Positions 36,514-49,330 of a stretch of DNA of 64,000 bases are shown piece by piece (position 1 is the first letter of the stretch; each line of letters begins with the position of its first letter). Position numbers and translations under genes: made by a program. The notes beneath the pieces are model-generated. The model did not search any database. It saw only the letters and a list, made by a program, of their open reading frames with translations, and was not told the origin of the DNA. The stretch is from Phocoena phocoena (taxonomy: Eukaryota > Chordata > Mammalia > Artiodactyla > Phocoenidae): the NCBI RefSeq assembly GCF_963924675.1, contig NC_089220.1, forward strand, positions 166,828,761 to 166,892,760, given 5' to 3'.

Positions 36514-36689
36514 AAAGTTGAAAACTAATAAAGAAGCCATGGGTAATGTTCTGTTTGTAGTTAACTGGTGATGATTACACAAGTGTATTTATATTCACTT
36601 GGTGAAAAGTTCAGTGAGCTGTACACTCACAATTTGAGCACTTTGCTCAAGGTAATTACATTTTAATAAAAGATTTTAATTAAATTCAA

Positions 36690-37090
36690 AATTTTTTTCC
36701 ATTTTTAAGTTGTGGTATAGTTGATTTACAATATTATATAAATTTCAGATGTACAACATAGTGATGCAAAATTTTTAAAGGTTAGACTCCATTTATAGTT
36801 ATTACAAAATCTTGGCTATATTCCTTGTGTTGTACACTACACCCTTGTAGCTTATGTATTTTACACACAGTAGTCTATATAGTTTGTACCTCTTAATCCC
36901 CTACCGTTATCTTGCCCTCTCCCCTCCTTCTTCCCACTGGTAACCACTAGTTTGTTCTCTGTATCTATGAGTTTGTTTCTTTTTGTTATATTCACTAGCT
37001 TTTGTTTTTTTAGACTCCACATATAAGTGATATCACACAGTATTTGTCTTTCTCTGCCCAACTTAGTTCACTACACATAACACTCATCTT
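36690..37090 (-). repeat. L1 3' UTR fragment, antisense
   Basis: Contains ttgtggtatagttgatttac, gttgtacactacacccttgt, cactggtaaccactagtttg and atataagtgatatcacaca. Confidence 0.88.
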
Positions 37091-37493
37091 CTAGGCCCAG
37101 AGCATCAGGGCTGACTCCTCAGAGGCTGACCAGGCCCATCTTTGCAGACCTGTTTCCTATCACGCCCCATGTGCCCAGTCCTCCATCCATCCCAGATCAG
37201 GCTTCCTCCTGTCCCTGTGCAGTGGTAGATGCTGCTTTCTCAGCCTAACTGCTGTCTCCTCTTGTCTGCAAAGAGAACCCTACTCTGCCTTCATAACTCA
37301 GCTGAGGAAGCCTCCCCCACCTTCTCTCCGCTCCCCATGCTTTGTGTATATGCCTGATGACAGCGTGGCTGCCAGGTCCTCTCCGAAGTCAAGGGAGGCC
37401 TGGGTCACCCATCACATGAGGATCCTTATATGTTGGATATGAAGAAATACTAAGAATTACAAAAACGTGGTATAATTTAGATGCCAACACTAG

Positions 37494-37521
37494 CATGCGT
37501 GCGTGCGCGTGTGTGCGCGCG

Positions 37522-37564
<43 letters not shown>
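37494..37564. repeat. (GC/GT)n-(CA)n alternating purine-pyrimidine repeat
   Basis: Starts tgcgtgcgtgcgcgtgtgtg, passes gcgcgcgcat and continues as about 20 CA units. Alternation is almost unbroken over 70 bp. Confidence 0.92.
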
Positions 37565-37567
<3 letters not shown>

Positions 37568-39295
37568 CAAACTCCTAGACGCAGATGGGCCTCGCTGATA
37601 CCTGGAACTGATGACTCGGATGAGTGAATGAATGAGTTTGTCTTACCATGTGAAACAAACAGAATAATATCTCCCTTGGTAAATGGCCAGAATATAGACC
37701 ACACAGAAGGAACACAAAAGGCTCTCTTTAATTCTTTGATATCCTTGGCATTTCTGCTAAGAGGCCAGTGAACTGGAACATTTTTATTTATCAAGGAAAT
37801 AAAAGTGAGATTGCTACAAGACCTCATTTCAAGGGAGCCACACATATAAGAGCTTTGCCTCAGCTGCTCCTCAGAGCTGTCCTGAGGGCCCCTGGCTGCA
37901 TGCTCCCATTTAAGCATCACAGGCCCTGGTTCTGAAAGGCATGGGGTCAGAGGAATAGAGAAATGGACAAGATGCCAGGCGATCTTGGCACTTTTCCTGG
38001 TTTTGCTGCTAGCTTATCTTTCCTTAAATGGATTTCTTTGGAATATGGGCATATAGTTATGTCATAGTTATATCCACTCAGCATATAAAGCAGCTTATGT
38101 CTTACTTTCTTGAATATAAAAGTCACATGAACACATTACGGAAAAATGGGATAGTGTAGATAAGTATAAAAATGGAAAATGACCCAAGAAATGGAGACGG
38201 AGAGATAGTGAGTTTATGAGTTAGAATTCCCACAGGATAAAAGTATCTGACTTGAATCACTTCAAGGCAAATTCTTCAGAAAAAAAAAAACATTTCTATG
38301 AAAATAGCAACATAATCATTTTTAGAGCTATTACACTTTCACTTGAGCTCTGAAAATCCATAAAACCACTGAAGAAGTTATAGTCTTTCAAATGTAATGT
38401 CTAACAATAAAAAAAATATTTGGAATGATTGTTTTCCTTCTTTCTCTTTCTGTCCTTTTTCGTTTTAAAACTGCATCCAAACACATTTCAAAGTGAAGTA
38501 TTCTAACCCAGTATCAGTAGAGAACACAGAATAAAAGACTATTTCATTCTGGAGCCAGGCAACAAAATGTCATGACCTTTGCCCTCAGAGTTTGATTTTC
38601 AGTAAAATTTCTTTGCAGAGTTTTCTAGCAACCAAGTGTTTTGAGCATTAAATGTGGGAAAATTTTACTTGAGGGTAACACTGCTTTCTAGGATATGGTC
38701 CAAGACATTTAACATGAATGTTGAATAGGGCCTTTTAGAATAAAGTTTCACTGACTGTGGTTCCATCTATAACAAAGTCCCCCAAGGCCCAAGGCTACGT
38801 CACATGCTTGTATGCCCACCCCTGTGGTACAGAAGGCCCTCAGTACATTTTTGATGAATTGCATTTAATTGAACATGCCTTCTATCCTTTATCGAATAAA
38901 GTACTGGAAGACTCCATGCTGTATTTCAAGGCAATATTTTTAATGCCTAAACAGTGTTTATTTACATATTTTGATATTTTTCACAGTCTCAGGCAGGAAG
39001 AAATATACCAAGTGACAAAGTGTCCAGTTTTTCCCCTAAGGAATGACGGCACAGCCAGGGCTGGAAGGGGCTGGGAAGGGCTGAGTGCTAGAACTTTCCA
39101 CGTGCAACCGTGCCCTTCACTGGATCTGAGACCTATTTCCACTCGGGAGGCAACAGATGAACGTCAGGAGTTACCCCCTTTCCAAACAGCCCTTCAAATC
39201 CAGCTACACCGGAGGAAAACAGACTTCTGGCTGGAGTGAGGATGCAGGAGAGAGGGCATCCATTTGAAACACCAGCTCCCACCCTGGGGCGATCA
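37565..39295. other. Intron, no gene seen
   Basis: Holds the longest non-repeat open frame on the plus strand (38757-39239, 160 codons). It has no recognised domain or splice-supported context and is treated as chance. Confidence 0.5.
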
Positions 39296-39395
39296 ACCTT
39301 AAACAGGGTGTCTAACCTTCCTGAGCCTCGGTCACCTCGTACGTTAAGTAGCGATAAGAACATCTACCTCAAAGATTAGAGAGAGATTGCAGGAC
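39296..39395 (+). repeat. MIR SINE fragment
   Basis: Contains taaccttcctgagcctcggt, then agcgataagaacatctacct. Confidence 0.55.
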
Positions 39396-39469
39396 TTTTA
39401 ATAAGTAGCTGGGAATCATACATCCATTACCTGTGATCTCACTGTTCAGCATTCATTGTTGGCACTGTC

Positions 39470-39590
39470 TCCCTTACTAGGCTGTGGGTCCCTTTCAGGA
39501 CAGGGATTGTGTAGGACTTGTGTTTTCGCAGGATCTAGCAGAATCACTGATGCACAGACTTTCAGCAAATGTCAGTCAAGTGGATGAATT
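39470..39590 (+). repeat. L2 3' tail fragment
   Basis: Contains ggctgtgggtccctttcagg, acagggattgtgtagg and aaatgtcagtcaagtggatg. Confidence 0.55.
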
Positions 39591-40074
39591 TTAAAATATT
39601 GTGTATATTTCTTCTTAATTTTTACAGCTTTGTGAAGGGGGGGGGGGCGGTACGTCCCTTTCTTCCAATAGTGAAAGTCTAGTGTGCTCTTCCTGGCACT
39701 AAATTTAGGTTTCAAAGGTTCTTATTCCACATTTACCCTCTATATTGAAAAATGACACTTTGTTTCATCTTGCCTCCTACTGAAAGTCCAGGAAACACAC
39801 TTCAATGAAATTAGGCAGGGGGCTAATTTAGCTGTGCAAGGACCTTTCTTAATGCTATGGCCAGATTCTATCAACATTGCCGGGTTCCCACGCAGATTCA
39901 GTCCAACAAAATGAAAAAAAACATCTGTCTCATGAGCTGAACCATGGCAGGAGATGGGGTCTCAGCAAATTAAGAACCATTATTAGAGTGACAGACAACT
40001 TACATATATTTTAAGGACTAGGGGAAGAATACACCTTTGGTTGAGGAAAGGGCATAAAGCCTAAAAAACTAAGA

Positions 40075-40240
40075 GTTAATTCTGGTTTTACCAATCACAA
40101 GCTGGGTGACCACGAGCAAGTCATCTAACAACTCATATATTTTTATCTCGTTATGTATATGATGGGGACGATGACAGCCGTCTCAAAGGCTGTGGAAGAT
40201 TAAGATAATGTATGTGAAAATGCAGTGTATGATCACAGTC
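40075..40240 (+). repeat. MIR SINE
   Basis: Contains ttctggttttaccaatcaca, agctgggtgaccacgagcaa and aagattaagataatgtatgt. Confidence 0.65.
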
Positions 40241-40628
40241 AATCCTGTAATCTATGTTAGCTCTGTGAGAGTCAACTAAAAACCTAGAATTTCCAGTTGT
40301 TTGTATGACAGCAAAAGACTTTTTCTCCCCTCAGGAATATCTGATTATAGATCTATTCAGTCTCAATAAAATAGAGTATTCAAAAATGCAAGTCTACAAA
40401 ATAATTCAAGCCCACTTACTTCACTGCAAAAGGATAACAACCCTATGAATCACTACTGGATTCCATTAAATAAAAACTGAACTTGAGACAATTAAAATTC
40501 AAAACCATTTACAAAAATAGTTATTATACACGACTTTCCAGATTAAAAAAAACCCCACTAAATCAGGAACAATGGTCTTCATTTTACAGGTAAGGAGACA
40601 GATGGCCAGAGAGTTTAGTAGCTTTTTT

Positions 40629-40834
40629 TTTTTTTTTTTTTTGCGGTACGCGGGCCCCTCACTGCTGTGGCCTCTCCCGTTGCGGAGCACAGGCTCCGGA
40701 CGCACAGGCTCAGCGGCCATGGATCACGGGCCCAGCCGCTCTGCGGCATGTGGGATCTTCCCGGACCGGGGCACGAACCCGTGTCCCCTGCATCGGCAGG
40801 CGGACTCTCAACCACTGCGCCACCAGGGAAGCCC
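40629..40834 (-). repeat. CHR SINE, GAGCGGCTGGGCC subtype
   Basis: Antisense full copy with duplication tttagtagcttttt (40614-40627 and 40835-40848). Confidence 0.95.
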
Positions 40835-40949
40835 TTTAGTAGCTTTTTTCAAGATTGCTTATGCACTATACACCTGTGCATTTATTTATTGAATCTCAAA
40901 CAATTAAAATATACTAACCTCAAAAATAAAGACAGTGATATTTAAAGCT

Positions 40950-41875
40950 ACTTTTTAAAAAATTTGCTCTTTTAAGGTTTCAGTTACATATACCAATTTT
41001 GAGCATATAATTCAATGAGTTTTGACAAATGTATGCAGCTATGTCTCCATCATGACAATCATGATATAGGATACTTCTATCACCCTGAAAGCTCCCTGTG
41101 CCCCCTTGTTTCCCCTCCCCTCTACCTGCAGCCTTTGGCAAACCTTGTTCTGCTTGCTGTTATGATAGTTCTGGGTATTTGTAAAATTTCTCTGAAATGG
41201 AATCATGCAGTATGTAACTTTTCTAGTCTGGCTCTTTTACTTAGCATAATGCATTTGAGACTCATCCATGTTGCTGTGTGTATTATTCTTTGCACGTAGT
41301 TCATTCTTTTTAATTGCTGAGGAGTGTTCTATTCACGGAAGTACCACAGTTTATCCCTTCTCTGGTTCATTGACACTTAGATTATTTCTAGTTTTAGTTA
41401 TTATAAATAGAGTTGCTATGACTATTTGTATACAAGTCTCTGTGTAAAACATGTTTTTATTTCACTTGGATAAGTGCTTAGGAGCAGAATTGTTGTGTCA
41501 TATGGCAAGTGTATATAAGAAACTACCAGAGTTTTTAAAAGCGGTTATACCATTTTACATTCCTACCAGCAGTGTATGAGGGTTCCAATTTCTCGACATC
41601 ATCTTCTGACTCTTTGATTATAGGTATCCTAGTGGGTGTGAAGTGGTATCTCATGGTTTTGATGTGCATTCCTCTGACGGCTAATGATGCTGGGAATCTT
41701 CCTGGGTTCTCATTTGCCACTCGTTTATCTTTTTTTGGTGGACGGCCTATTCAATCCTTTTGCCTATTTTTAAAAATTGTGTTATGTGTCCTCTTATTAA
41801 TGAGTTATAAGAATTCTTCATATGTTTGCATACGAGACCTTTATCAGATATGCTTTGCAAATATTTTCCTCCAAC
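40950..41875 (-). repeat. Old L1 3' region, antisense
   Basis: Antisense 3' UTR and ORF2 end: aatgagttttgacaaatgta, tggaatcatgcagtatgtaa, gcataatgcatttgagactc, tcctaccagcagtgtatgag and gacctttatcagatatgct. No intact frame. Confidence 0.88.
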
Positions 41876-42096
41876 AGGTGCCTAAGTCCCAAACCTTAGA
41901 GTCAGCCTTGACACCTGTTATCCTCTTTCCTTTCACAATGCAATCCTCCTGGCTCTATCTTAAAATGTATCTAGGATCTGACACTGCTCACCACCTCCAC
42001 TGCTCCCGCTCTGCTCCACCATCTCTCACTGGGATTACTGCAGTAACCTCTTAAGTGGTCTCCCTTGCCCCTTCATTCTATTCTAAGCATAGCATC
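41876..42096 (+). repeat. L2 LINE fragment (left of SINE)
   Basis: Contains ccaaaccttagagtcagcct, gctcaccacctccactgctc, gggattactgcagtaacctc and tctaagcatagcatcctgag, in L2 sense order. Confidence 0.75.
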
Positions 42097-42110
42097 CTGA
42101 GTGATCCTTT

Positions 42111-42424
42111 TTTTTTTAATTTTATTAATTTTATTTTTGGCTGCGTTGGGTCTTCATTGCTGCACGTGGGTTTTTCTCTAGTTGTGGCGAGCGGGGGCTA
42201 CTCTTCGTTGCGGTGTGCGGGCTTCTCATTGCGGTGGCTTCTCTTGTTGCGGAGCACGAGCTCTAGGCGTGCGGACTTCAGTAGTTGTGGCACACAAACT
42301 CAGTAGTTGTGGCGCATGGGCTTAGTTACTCCGCGGCACGTGGGATCTTCCTGGACCAGGGCTCGAACCCGTGTCCGCTGCATTGGCAGGCGGATTCTTA
42401 AGCACTGCGCCACCAGGGAAGCCC
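42111..42424 (-). repeat. CHR SINE, long GAGCAACTAAGCCC subtype
   Basis: Antisense copy inserted in L2. Duplication ctgagtgatccttt (42097-42110) and ctgagtgacccttt (42425-42438), one mismatch. Confidence 0.94.
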
Positions 42425-42438
42425 CTGAGTGACCCTTT

Positions 42439-42540
42439 TAAACCAAAAGTCAGATCCTGTCACTTTCCACTCAAAACCCTCCAAAGTCTTCCCTTTACTA
42501 AGTCAAAAACTACAGTTGTAAGAACAGAGAAACTGTTTAC
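42439..42540 (+). repeat. L2 LINE fragment (right of SINE)
   Basis: Continues aaaccaaaagtcagatcctg, then tcactttccactcaaaaccc and tccaaagtcttccc. Confidence 0.7.
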
Positions 42541-42631
42541 ATTTTCATTTCAGAAAATATTACCCATTTACTTTTTTAAAAATTAGGCTTGACAATACAG
42601 TATAATAAAATCTTTTCACTAAATCAAATAG

Positions 42632-42888
42632 GGGGCTTCCCTGGTGGCGCAGTGGTTGAGAGTCCGCCTGCCGATGCAGGGGACACGGGTTCGTGCCCCG
42701 GTCTGGGACGATCCCACATGCTGCGGAGCGGCTGGGCCCGTGAGCCATGGCCGCTGGGCCTGTGCGTCCAGAGCCTGTGCTCCGCCTGCGCGTCCGGAGC
42801 CTGTGCTCCGCCTGCGCGTCCGGAGCCTGTGCTCCGCAACGGGAGAGGCCACAACAGTGAGAGGCCCGCGTACCGCAAAAAAAAAAAA
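42632..42888 (+). repeat. CHR SINE with internal 26-bp triplication
   Basis: GAGCGGCTGGGCC subtype from gggcttccctggtggcgcag to a poly-A. The body contains three consecutive copies of a 26-bp unit starting gcctg(t/c)gcgtcc (42758-42783, 42784-42809, 42810-42835), where the other copies have one. Units 2 and 3 are identical, and unit 1 differs at two bases. No clear target duplication was found. Confidence 0.95.
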
Positions 42889-44472
42889 GGAAGGATTTCA
42901 AGTATGGCCTCTTGAATGGTTCTAATACGATTTGCCATTGAAATTTCAGCTACTTTATGGAGAAAACACTATCTTTTCTAGGGCTGCCCAGTTTCCAAGG
43001 CAGAGTCACCCAGTAGAGGAACGCTATGCTGAAAAAGAGATAACCTTGTAATTGTCTTCCTCTTGTTAGTTCACAGTTAGGTTAGCAAAGAGAGGGGCGT
43101 GTAAAGCTGTCAGGCAATAACATCAAGCAATCTTAAAGTTCCTTTAAGCCTGACCCATTAAATAACTTCATGTGTATGTTAGGTTTGTGAGATGCTTAAT
43201 GCAATTTTTAATTATAATAAACTTGTGTCATTTCAGCCAGAAATGACCCTTTTGAGTTAACTTAAATGATTTCCAATGCCCCTTTTAGAATGTATTTTCA
43301 TTCAGATTATAGTCAGATGTTACTAAGGGTAAAGGTCACTCGGGCAGTGATTTTAAAGAGATTTTTAGAATCTATTTGCCTCTCGTATACGGACTAGAAC
43401 GCATGTAAGTGAAGCTCAGGAAACATACAAAGCAGCTGTGCATTCAAGATGCACAAACAAATCTTTCTTTGAGTCACATGTGAAGAAATAGGATTTCCAT
43501 GGTTATTATTAAAGAGAGTTAGAAGATTTTAAACTTTAGGAATTAATGGCACTTTATTTTCCCTCTGGGGAAATTACTTGACTTCTGGGAATATCCGTTT
43601 GTTTGAATTTTTTTATGTTGATAAATTAAATGACCATGAACTGTAATACAAAAACAAAATCCAAAACCAACACAGCCCTACGAACCTCTTGGCTCAAGTG
43701 TTTCAATGCCATAAAGTTTCAGAGTCAAGTCAGTTAGAAAAAACAAATTGTAGAGCCAGGACTCAAAATTACATATTTAAATAAGAAAATGAAGTCAATA
43801 ATAGCTACAAGTAAACATTGTTTTAGGACATAGAACCCATCTGCTAAATTTCTAAATATTTTACTCAAGTGTGAGGAATGTGACACTTTCTACTATAAAG
43901 ATTCCAGTTTGGTCTGAGTTACTGTGAAAATAGAAAGCAAGTCATAATGTACTTCCACAGAATTATTTCTTAGGCATTTGCTATCTGCTTTCTATTTTGT
44001 GAACCAGTGAGAACAGAACCAACCAATGTGTACACAGTGCTCTAAAGTAAAAATGCGTAAGGGTGAGAGGAAAACATAGAATGAAGGTTTACAGCCATCG
44101 AGTGCTTCATGAAGATGTACTTCTTGGCCTGGCAACATCCTTAGGCAGCAAGGTGTTCTCTCCTGCTCAAGGTTTCTGCCCTCAGCATCCCAGGGGTGTG
44201 GTATTATCTTAACCTCAACACATGCTATGATCTGGTTTAAAGAGGAGAGTTTAAGAGAAGTCAGTGAAATTTGTTTTGGAATATATCGAGAAAATATGGC
44301 CTTCAGCCCTGCTCTGCTTCTTACAAGGTCTGGGCCATAAGAAATGCCTTTCAAAGAATTTTATTGAAACTGCAGGCACAGCCAACTCCTTCTCCAACTA
44401 GGTTCATGTCAACAAATGCTTCATCTTCTCCACATCAAAGCAAGTGGCCTCTACCTCAGACCCTAACTAGGA
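42889..44472. other. Intron, no gene seen
   Basis: No repeat or exon is recognised. The 120-codon antisense frame at 43992-44354 shows no domain. Confidence 0.5.
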
Positions 44473-44505
44473 TATAATAATAATAATAATGATAATAATA
44501 AATCA
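44473..44505. repeat. (ATA)n microsatellite
   Basis: About 10 ata units with one g interruption. Confidence 0.9.
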
Positions 44506-44700
44506 GAGTTGTTATTTATTGATCATCAATTTGCATGAATCTGTACTAGGGGTCTTCTACAGGCTATCTAATTTATTGCTCATAAAGTCCTCTCATGAGA
44601 TAGGCATGAACAGCCTGAGATGAGAATACTCAGATTCAGAAAGGTTTAGTAACTTGGTACCAAAAATTAGTATGTGATACTGGAATTTGCATCAGATGCA
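44506..44700 (+). repeat. MIR SINE
   Basis: Contains gttatttattgatcatcaat, ctaatttattgctcataaag, tcatgagataggcatgaaca and aggtttagtaacttgg. Confidence 0.65.
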
Positions 44701-45014
44701 TCTTTATTCTAAAGTTTATGCTCATGGTTTCCACATTCTTCTTTATTACGCTTGCCTTATTCAAAGACCTCTGACACCTGGACAGGGAAATGGGTCTTCT
44801 AGCTTCCTAAGCCATGCTTCCAAATAAGTAAGAGCTTTGGAGAGAATTACTACTCAACTTAAAGGTAAAACCATTACTATTTACCATTATTTTCCTCTTA
44901 ATGACCCTGTCCAACATTTGGCTTCTATTTCCCCGAAGGCAATGTTAGAATCGCACACATCTCCTAGGCAAGGAGTCATTTCCAGTGTTGTACCCCACTT
45001 CTGATGACTGGTTG

Positions 45015-46295
45015 TCTAGGTTAGCTGCTATTGCTGACAGCATCATTTGCTGAACCTGTCCTTCTCTCTTTGTTCCTTAAGACACTTGGGCTCTTGTCAA
45101 GGTCAATAACAAGTTCCATCTTGCTAAATCTGGAGGTGAATTTTCAATCTTTTTACTCATCGATCAGTTGCATTTTTGATCAGCCCCACCTCCACTCGGC
45201 TTCCAGGACATGACTCCCTGGCTGCTTCTCCTCCAAATCCTGTGCTAGTTTCTTCTTGCCCTCCTAGTTTCTAAATATTAGGATGTCCCGGGGCTCAGTC
45301 CTTGGATCTCTTCTCCACCTACTCCCTGGGTGACCTCATCCTTTATCATGGCTTTAAATTCCTCCTATACATTGACCTCTTCATCCTCAACCTTTTCTCT
45401 GAACTCCAGACTGGCATATCCAGCTGCTGTTTGTCTCAAATGAGCAAGAAGAAAAATAGCTTGAAACCAAACTCCTGGTTTCCTTTGCAAACCTCCTCTT
45501 TTCATACTCTTCCTCATTTTAGGCAAATGGCAGCTCAGCCCTTACTGTTGCTCAGGCCCAAAACCTGGGAGTCGCTCTTGAAACGCAACATCAAATCCAT
45601 CACAGCAGCAAATTTGGCTGATGGTTTTGGCTTTACTCTAAGACGTATACAGAATCCAAACACTTCTCCCCACGTTTTCTGAAACCAGCCTGATTCAAGC
45701 TATTATCATCTTTCAAATTACTGTAATGGCCTTCCAAATGTCTCCCTGCTTCAACCTTTACCCCATTCTTTCTATTCTCAACACAACAGACAGACTTAAC
45801 CTTTAAAATATAAGTCAGATCGTGTGATTCTAGTTCTGTTACTTCTTTGACTTCATGTCCTGTCAATCTCCCCTCACTTACACTTCTCTGGTCCCCTTTG
45901 CTTTTCTCCAAAGGTGCCAAGCACATTCTCACCTAAGAGTTATTACACTTGCTGTTCCTTTGCTGGGGGCTTACCTCCCTTATCCGTATGGTTTGTTCTC
46001 TGTTTTTTTCCAGTCTCTGCTTCAAATGACCCTCAATTAAAGTCCACCTTCCCTGACTACTCCTCCCATGACCCTCTTTAGCTCACCCTATCTCTCTGAT
46101 TCAGCTTTATTTCCCCCTATTTTTCACTACTCGACACATTTCGTATTTTCTTGTTTTTGTCTTACTTTAAATTTCCTGTCTGCTTTACCTAGAATGTTAG
46201 CTGCAGAATGGCAAGAAATTTGTTTTGTTCACACCTGTCTCCCTAGTACCTAGAACAGGGCTTGACCCATAGTATAATTATTTGTTGAATGACTA
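45015..46295 (+). repeat. Long L2 LINE 3' region
   Basis: Order follows the L2 ORF2 end and 3' UTR: ggctcagtccttggatctct, gacctcatcctttatcatgg, gaactccagactggcatatc, tgttgctcaggcccaaaacc, gtaatggccttccaaatgtc, and the tail agtacctagaacagggcttg then ttatttgttgaatgac. Open frames of 60-126 codons on either strand are broken remnants. Confidence 0.8.
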
Positions 46296-47899
46296 GCCTA
46301 TGGCAATCTTGTGCTCAAAGAACCCCCAAAAGCATCATCTCCCACTTCCTGACAAGGCTGTCTCCTTCACCTAAACTTTAGACCTTCCCTCTTATGGCCC
46401 AATTGCCGTATCGTCCTGTCTTTCCATTGCCCTAGAGATCAGAGTTAGCTCCTTGGCTCAGTGGCGCCATTGAGGACGCAGGCCCTATCCCTCTTTCCTT
46501 CCCGCCATCCTCAGTAATTAGATGAGTCCTTACACTTCTTCTTGTGGTCCCGAGAAGACTGCTACAGTTCAATGAGTCACTCGGTCACAAAATCCCACCT
46601 TGCTGAAGAGAGAGAGTTTCCTCCCACGGTTTGCCTTTCATTAGGGAAACAAGCTATTCCCTCTGAGAAGACTCACAGTGGGCTTCCTTTTACTGTGTCA
46701 AATGCCCACTTCTTAAGTGCAAGGGAGGCTAGGAAAGAGAGATGCCGGCATCAGCAGCCTCTGCAGTGGGAGGTGGAGAAGTTATGGTCGGGGTAGGAAT
46801 GGTTTCTCGACAGGCAAACAAGAGTATCTGCTACCATGCAAATAGTTTTGACTTCCAAGAATTTTCCTTCCCCTTTTGTCTTCTCTTTTTCTGTTCCAGA
46901 GTCTTGTTCTTGCTTTGGAGATACAATATCTCATTTTTGACCTATGTTCAATATTATTAAACATAATATTTTGAAATTTTCTTCTATTCCCTGCTTTACT
47001 TCTATTTTCTTGGAGTTCCCTTTATATGTTTTTTGCTTTTGTTTTGTTTCGTGTTGTGTAGTCTTCCTCTTTCACGTTAGAGACTGTTTTGCTTGTTCGT
47101 TTTTAAAAGTGTATTTAAAAGTGAGACACACGAAAAGTCCTTTGTAAGGAGTTATGTGTCCATTGGGGGCAGAGAGTGACGACAGATGGATTTACTAGAT
47201 GGGGGTGGGAGTAGTAATACGCCTGACTGCCAAGGATGGTCCCAAAATCTTATATAGAAATTTTAGCTGAATTCCCCCAGGCCTCTGCTTTACTTGATGT
47301 CCACACTTTTGACACCTTTTGGTTCATTTTTTCTAAAAATTTAATCCTCAATTTTCTGCAACAGTGGAAGAGGCAGATGAGGGTGGGTTGGAAGGGGAAG
47401 AGAGCAGTCACATGACTTCAAACTATGGAGTTGGGGTAGTGCAACCAGGAAGTCCAAATGGTCTGTTCAGATATGAGCCCACTGTCCACTGCACTGACAC
47501 CTTTGGAGCCCTAAGTCTCTCTAGGCTCTCCGTGTCATTCCTGCAGGCATTTGGGGCCTGTTCACCCCGTGCCATTAGGTCCATTATCCCTGGCACTATT
47601 ATCTTGTCTCCTGTTCAGTGTGCCACGTGAGGTTTTATATATAGTGTATATAAAATATATTACTGTCATTTCAGGGGAGAATGTAAATCGAATACGTGTG
47701 GACAATCTGTCATTTTAACGCAGACATCCCAGGATTTTAAAGATTCTATAAATTCAAATCTGTCAGGAACCCTACCGATCTCGAAAGATGACCTTGTCAT
47801 TTTACAAAAGAAGACAGGAAAGCTCAGAGAAATGAGGTCCTTGCCACACTGATCTGTAGTGACGGGGTCCTTCTGGGAGCAGCGAGAGACATGGTCCAG
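46296..47899. other. Intron, no gene seen
   Basis: No repeat or exon is recognised with confidence. Confidence 0.5.
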
Positions 47900-48130
47900 C
47901 CTCCGTGCTGTTGAGCAGGCTGCCTAGTTTTGCATCTCAGCCCCGTTCTCTACCAGCTCCGTGATCTTGGGACAGTTTCTCAAACTCTCTGTGGCACGTG
48001 TTCTTCAAATGTAAAATGGGGATAATTATACCTAACTCAGCAGGCTGTGGTTGGCATTAATGCATTAATATTTGTAAAGCACTTAAAATAGTACTTTTAC
48101 ACTGTAGTCAATTATTCAATATTATTATTA
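47900..48130 (+). repeat. MIR SINE
   Basis: Contains gttttgcatctcagccccgt, agctccgtgatcttgggaca, aaatgtaaaatggggataat and aaagcacttaaaatagtact. Confidence 0.78.
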
Positions 48131-48741
48131 TTAGTTTGGATAAATCTAACTCAACTTTCAAAAAAACCCAGGCATAGTGCTATTACAGTACTATTATAGT
48201 AGAAAGAGATCTTAATTTAAGAATTTGTATAACTAATATTAGGGATAATTTATTCTAGTATATGTGTTCTGTATGGAGAGATTAGCTTAACAATACTGCT
48301 GACAGAAAAACCATTATCCCCGAAAAAGTCTGCATTAACCCATCCTTTTGAAATATGTTTAAATTTATCCAATAAAAGAAACAAACTGAATTACATATTG
48401 GTTTTCAAATTAAAACATACTCATTAATCATCTAAAATGACTAACAATTCTAATTCTTACAAGAACACTACCTTTAAAACATCAGAAAAAATTATCCTTT
48501 TTTGCTGGTCCAAAGTGATCTGCATTAAAAGTGAGTGGATTTTGCTTCAAATAAAGAAATAAAGCCAGGCTATGTTTCTTCCATAGTTAATTATTTCCCT
48601 GCCTACAATTCAACAACAGTTAGAAGTGATTTAAAGAACTGAACAATAGAGGCCTAATTAATATCTTCCTGAGTGACTTGGGCTCAGAAAGCAGTGGAAT
48701 AAGGGGAAAATCCTATTTTCATCTTTAAGAAATTATCTTCA

Positions 48742-49318
48742 GGGGGAGGGGCAATATAGGGGTAGGAGATGTAGAGGTACAAACTACTAGGTATAAAATA
48801 AGCTACAAGGATAGGACTTCCCTGGTGGCGCAGTGGGTAAGAATCTGCCTGCCAATGCAGGGGACACGGGTTTGAGCTCTGGTCCGGGAAGATCCCACAC
48901 GCCGCGGAGCAACTAAGCCCATGCGCCACAACTACTGAGCCTGCGCTCTAAAGCCGGTGAGCCACAACTACTAAGCCCGTGTAACACAACTACTGAAGCC
49001 CACGCACCTAGAGCCCGTTCTCTGCAACGAGAGAAGCCACCGCGATGAGAAGCCCGCGCACCGCAACAAAAAGTAGCCCCCGATCGCCGCAACTAGAGAA
49101 AAGCCCGTGCGCAGCAAGGAAGACCCAATGCAGCCATAAATAAATAAGTTTTTTAAAAAAGCTACAAGGATATATTGTACGATACAGGAAATACAGCTAA
49201 TATTTTACAGTAACTATAAATGGAGTATAACCTTTAAAAACTGTGAATCACTGTTGTACACCTGTAACGTATAATATTGCACAGCAACTATACTTCAATT
49301 AAGATAATATTTTTAAAT
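48742..49318 (+). mobile_element. L1 3' fragment interrupted by a SINE
   Basis: The L1 end is split at 48812/49159: the left part has ggggcaatataggggtagga, the right part gaatcactgttgtacacctg and caactatacttcaatt. The whole is flanked by aaattatcttca (48730-48741 and 49319-49330), so the L1 arrived first. Confidence 0.9.
48813..49158 (+). repeat. CHR SINE, long GAGCAACTAAGCCC subtype
   Basis: Complete copy within the L1 fragment. Perfect 14-bp duplication aagctacaaggata (48799-48812 and 49159-49172). Confidence 0.95.
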
Positions 49319-49330
49319 AAATTATCTTCA

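Noticed and set aside
38757..39239. 160-codon open frame in a repeat-poor stretch, a possible new gene
   Set aside because: No domain, signal or splice-supported context is visible, and chance frames of this size are expected in 64 kb on six frames.
45302..45682. 126-codon frame as a gene
   Set aside because: It lies in the L2 3' region and is a broken remnant reading.
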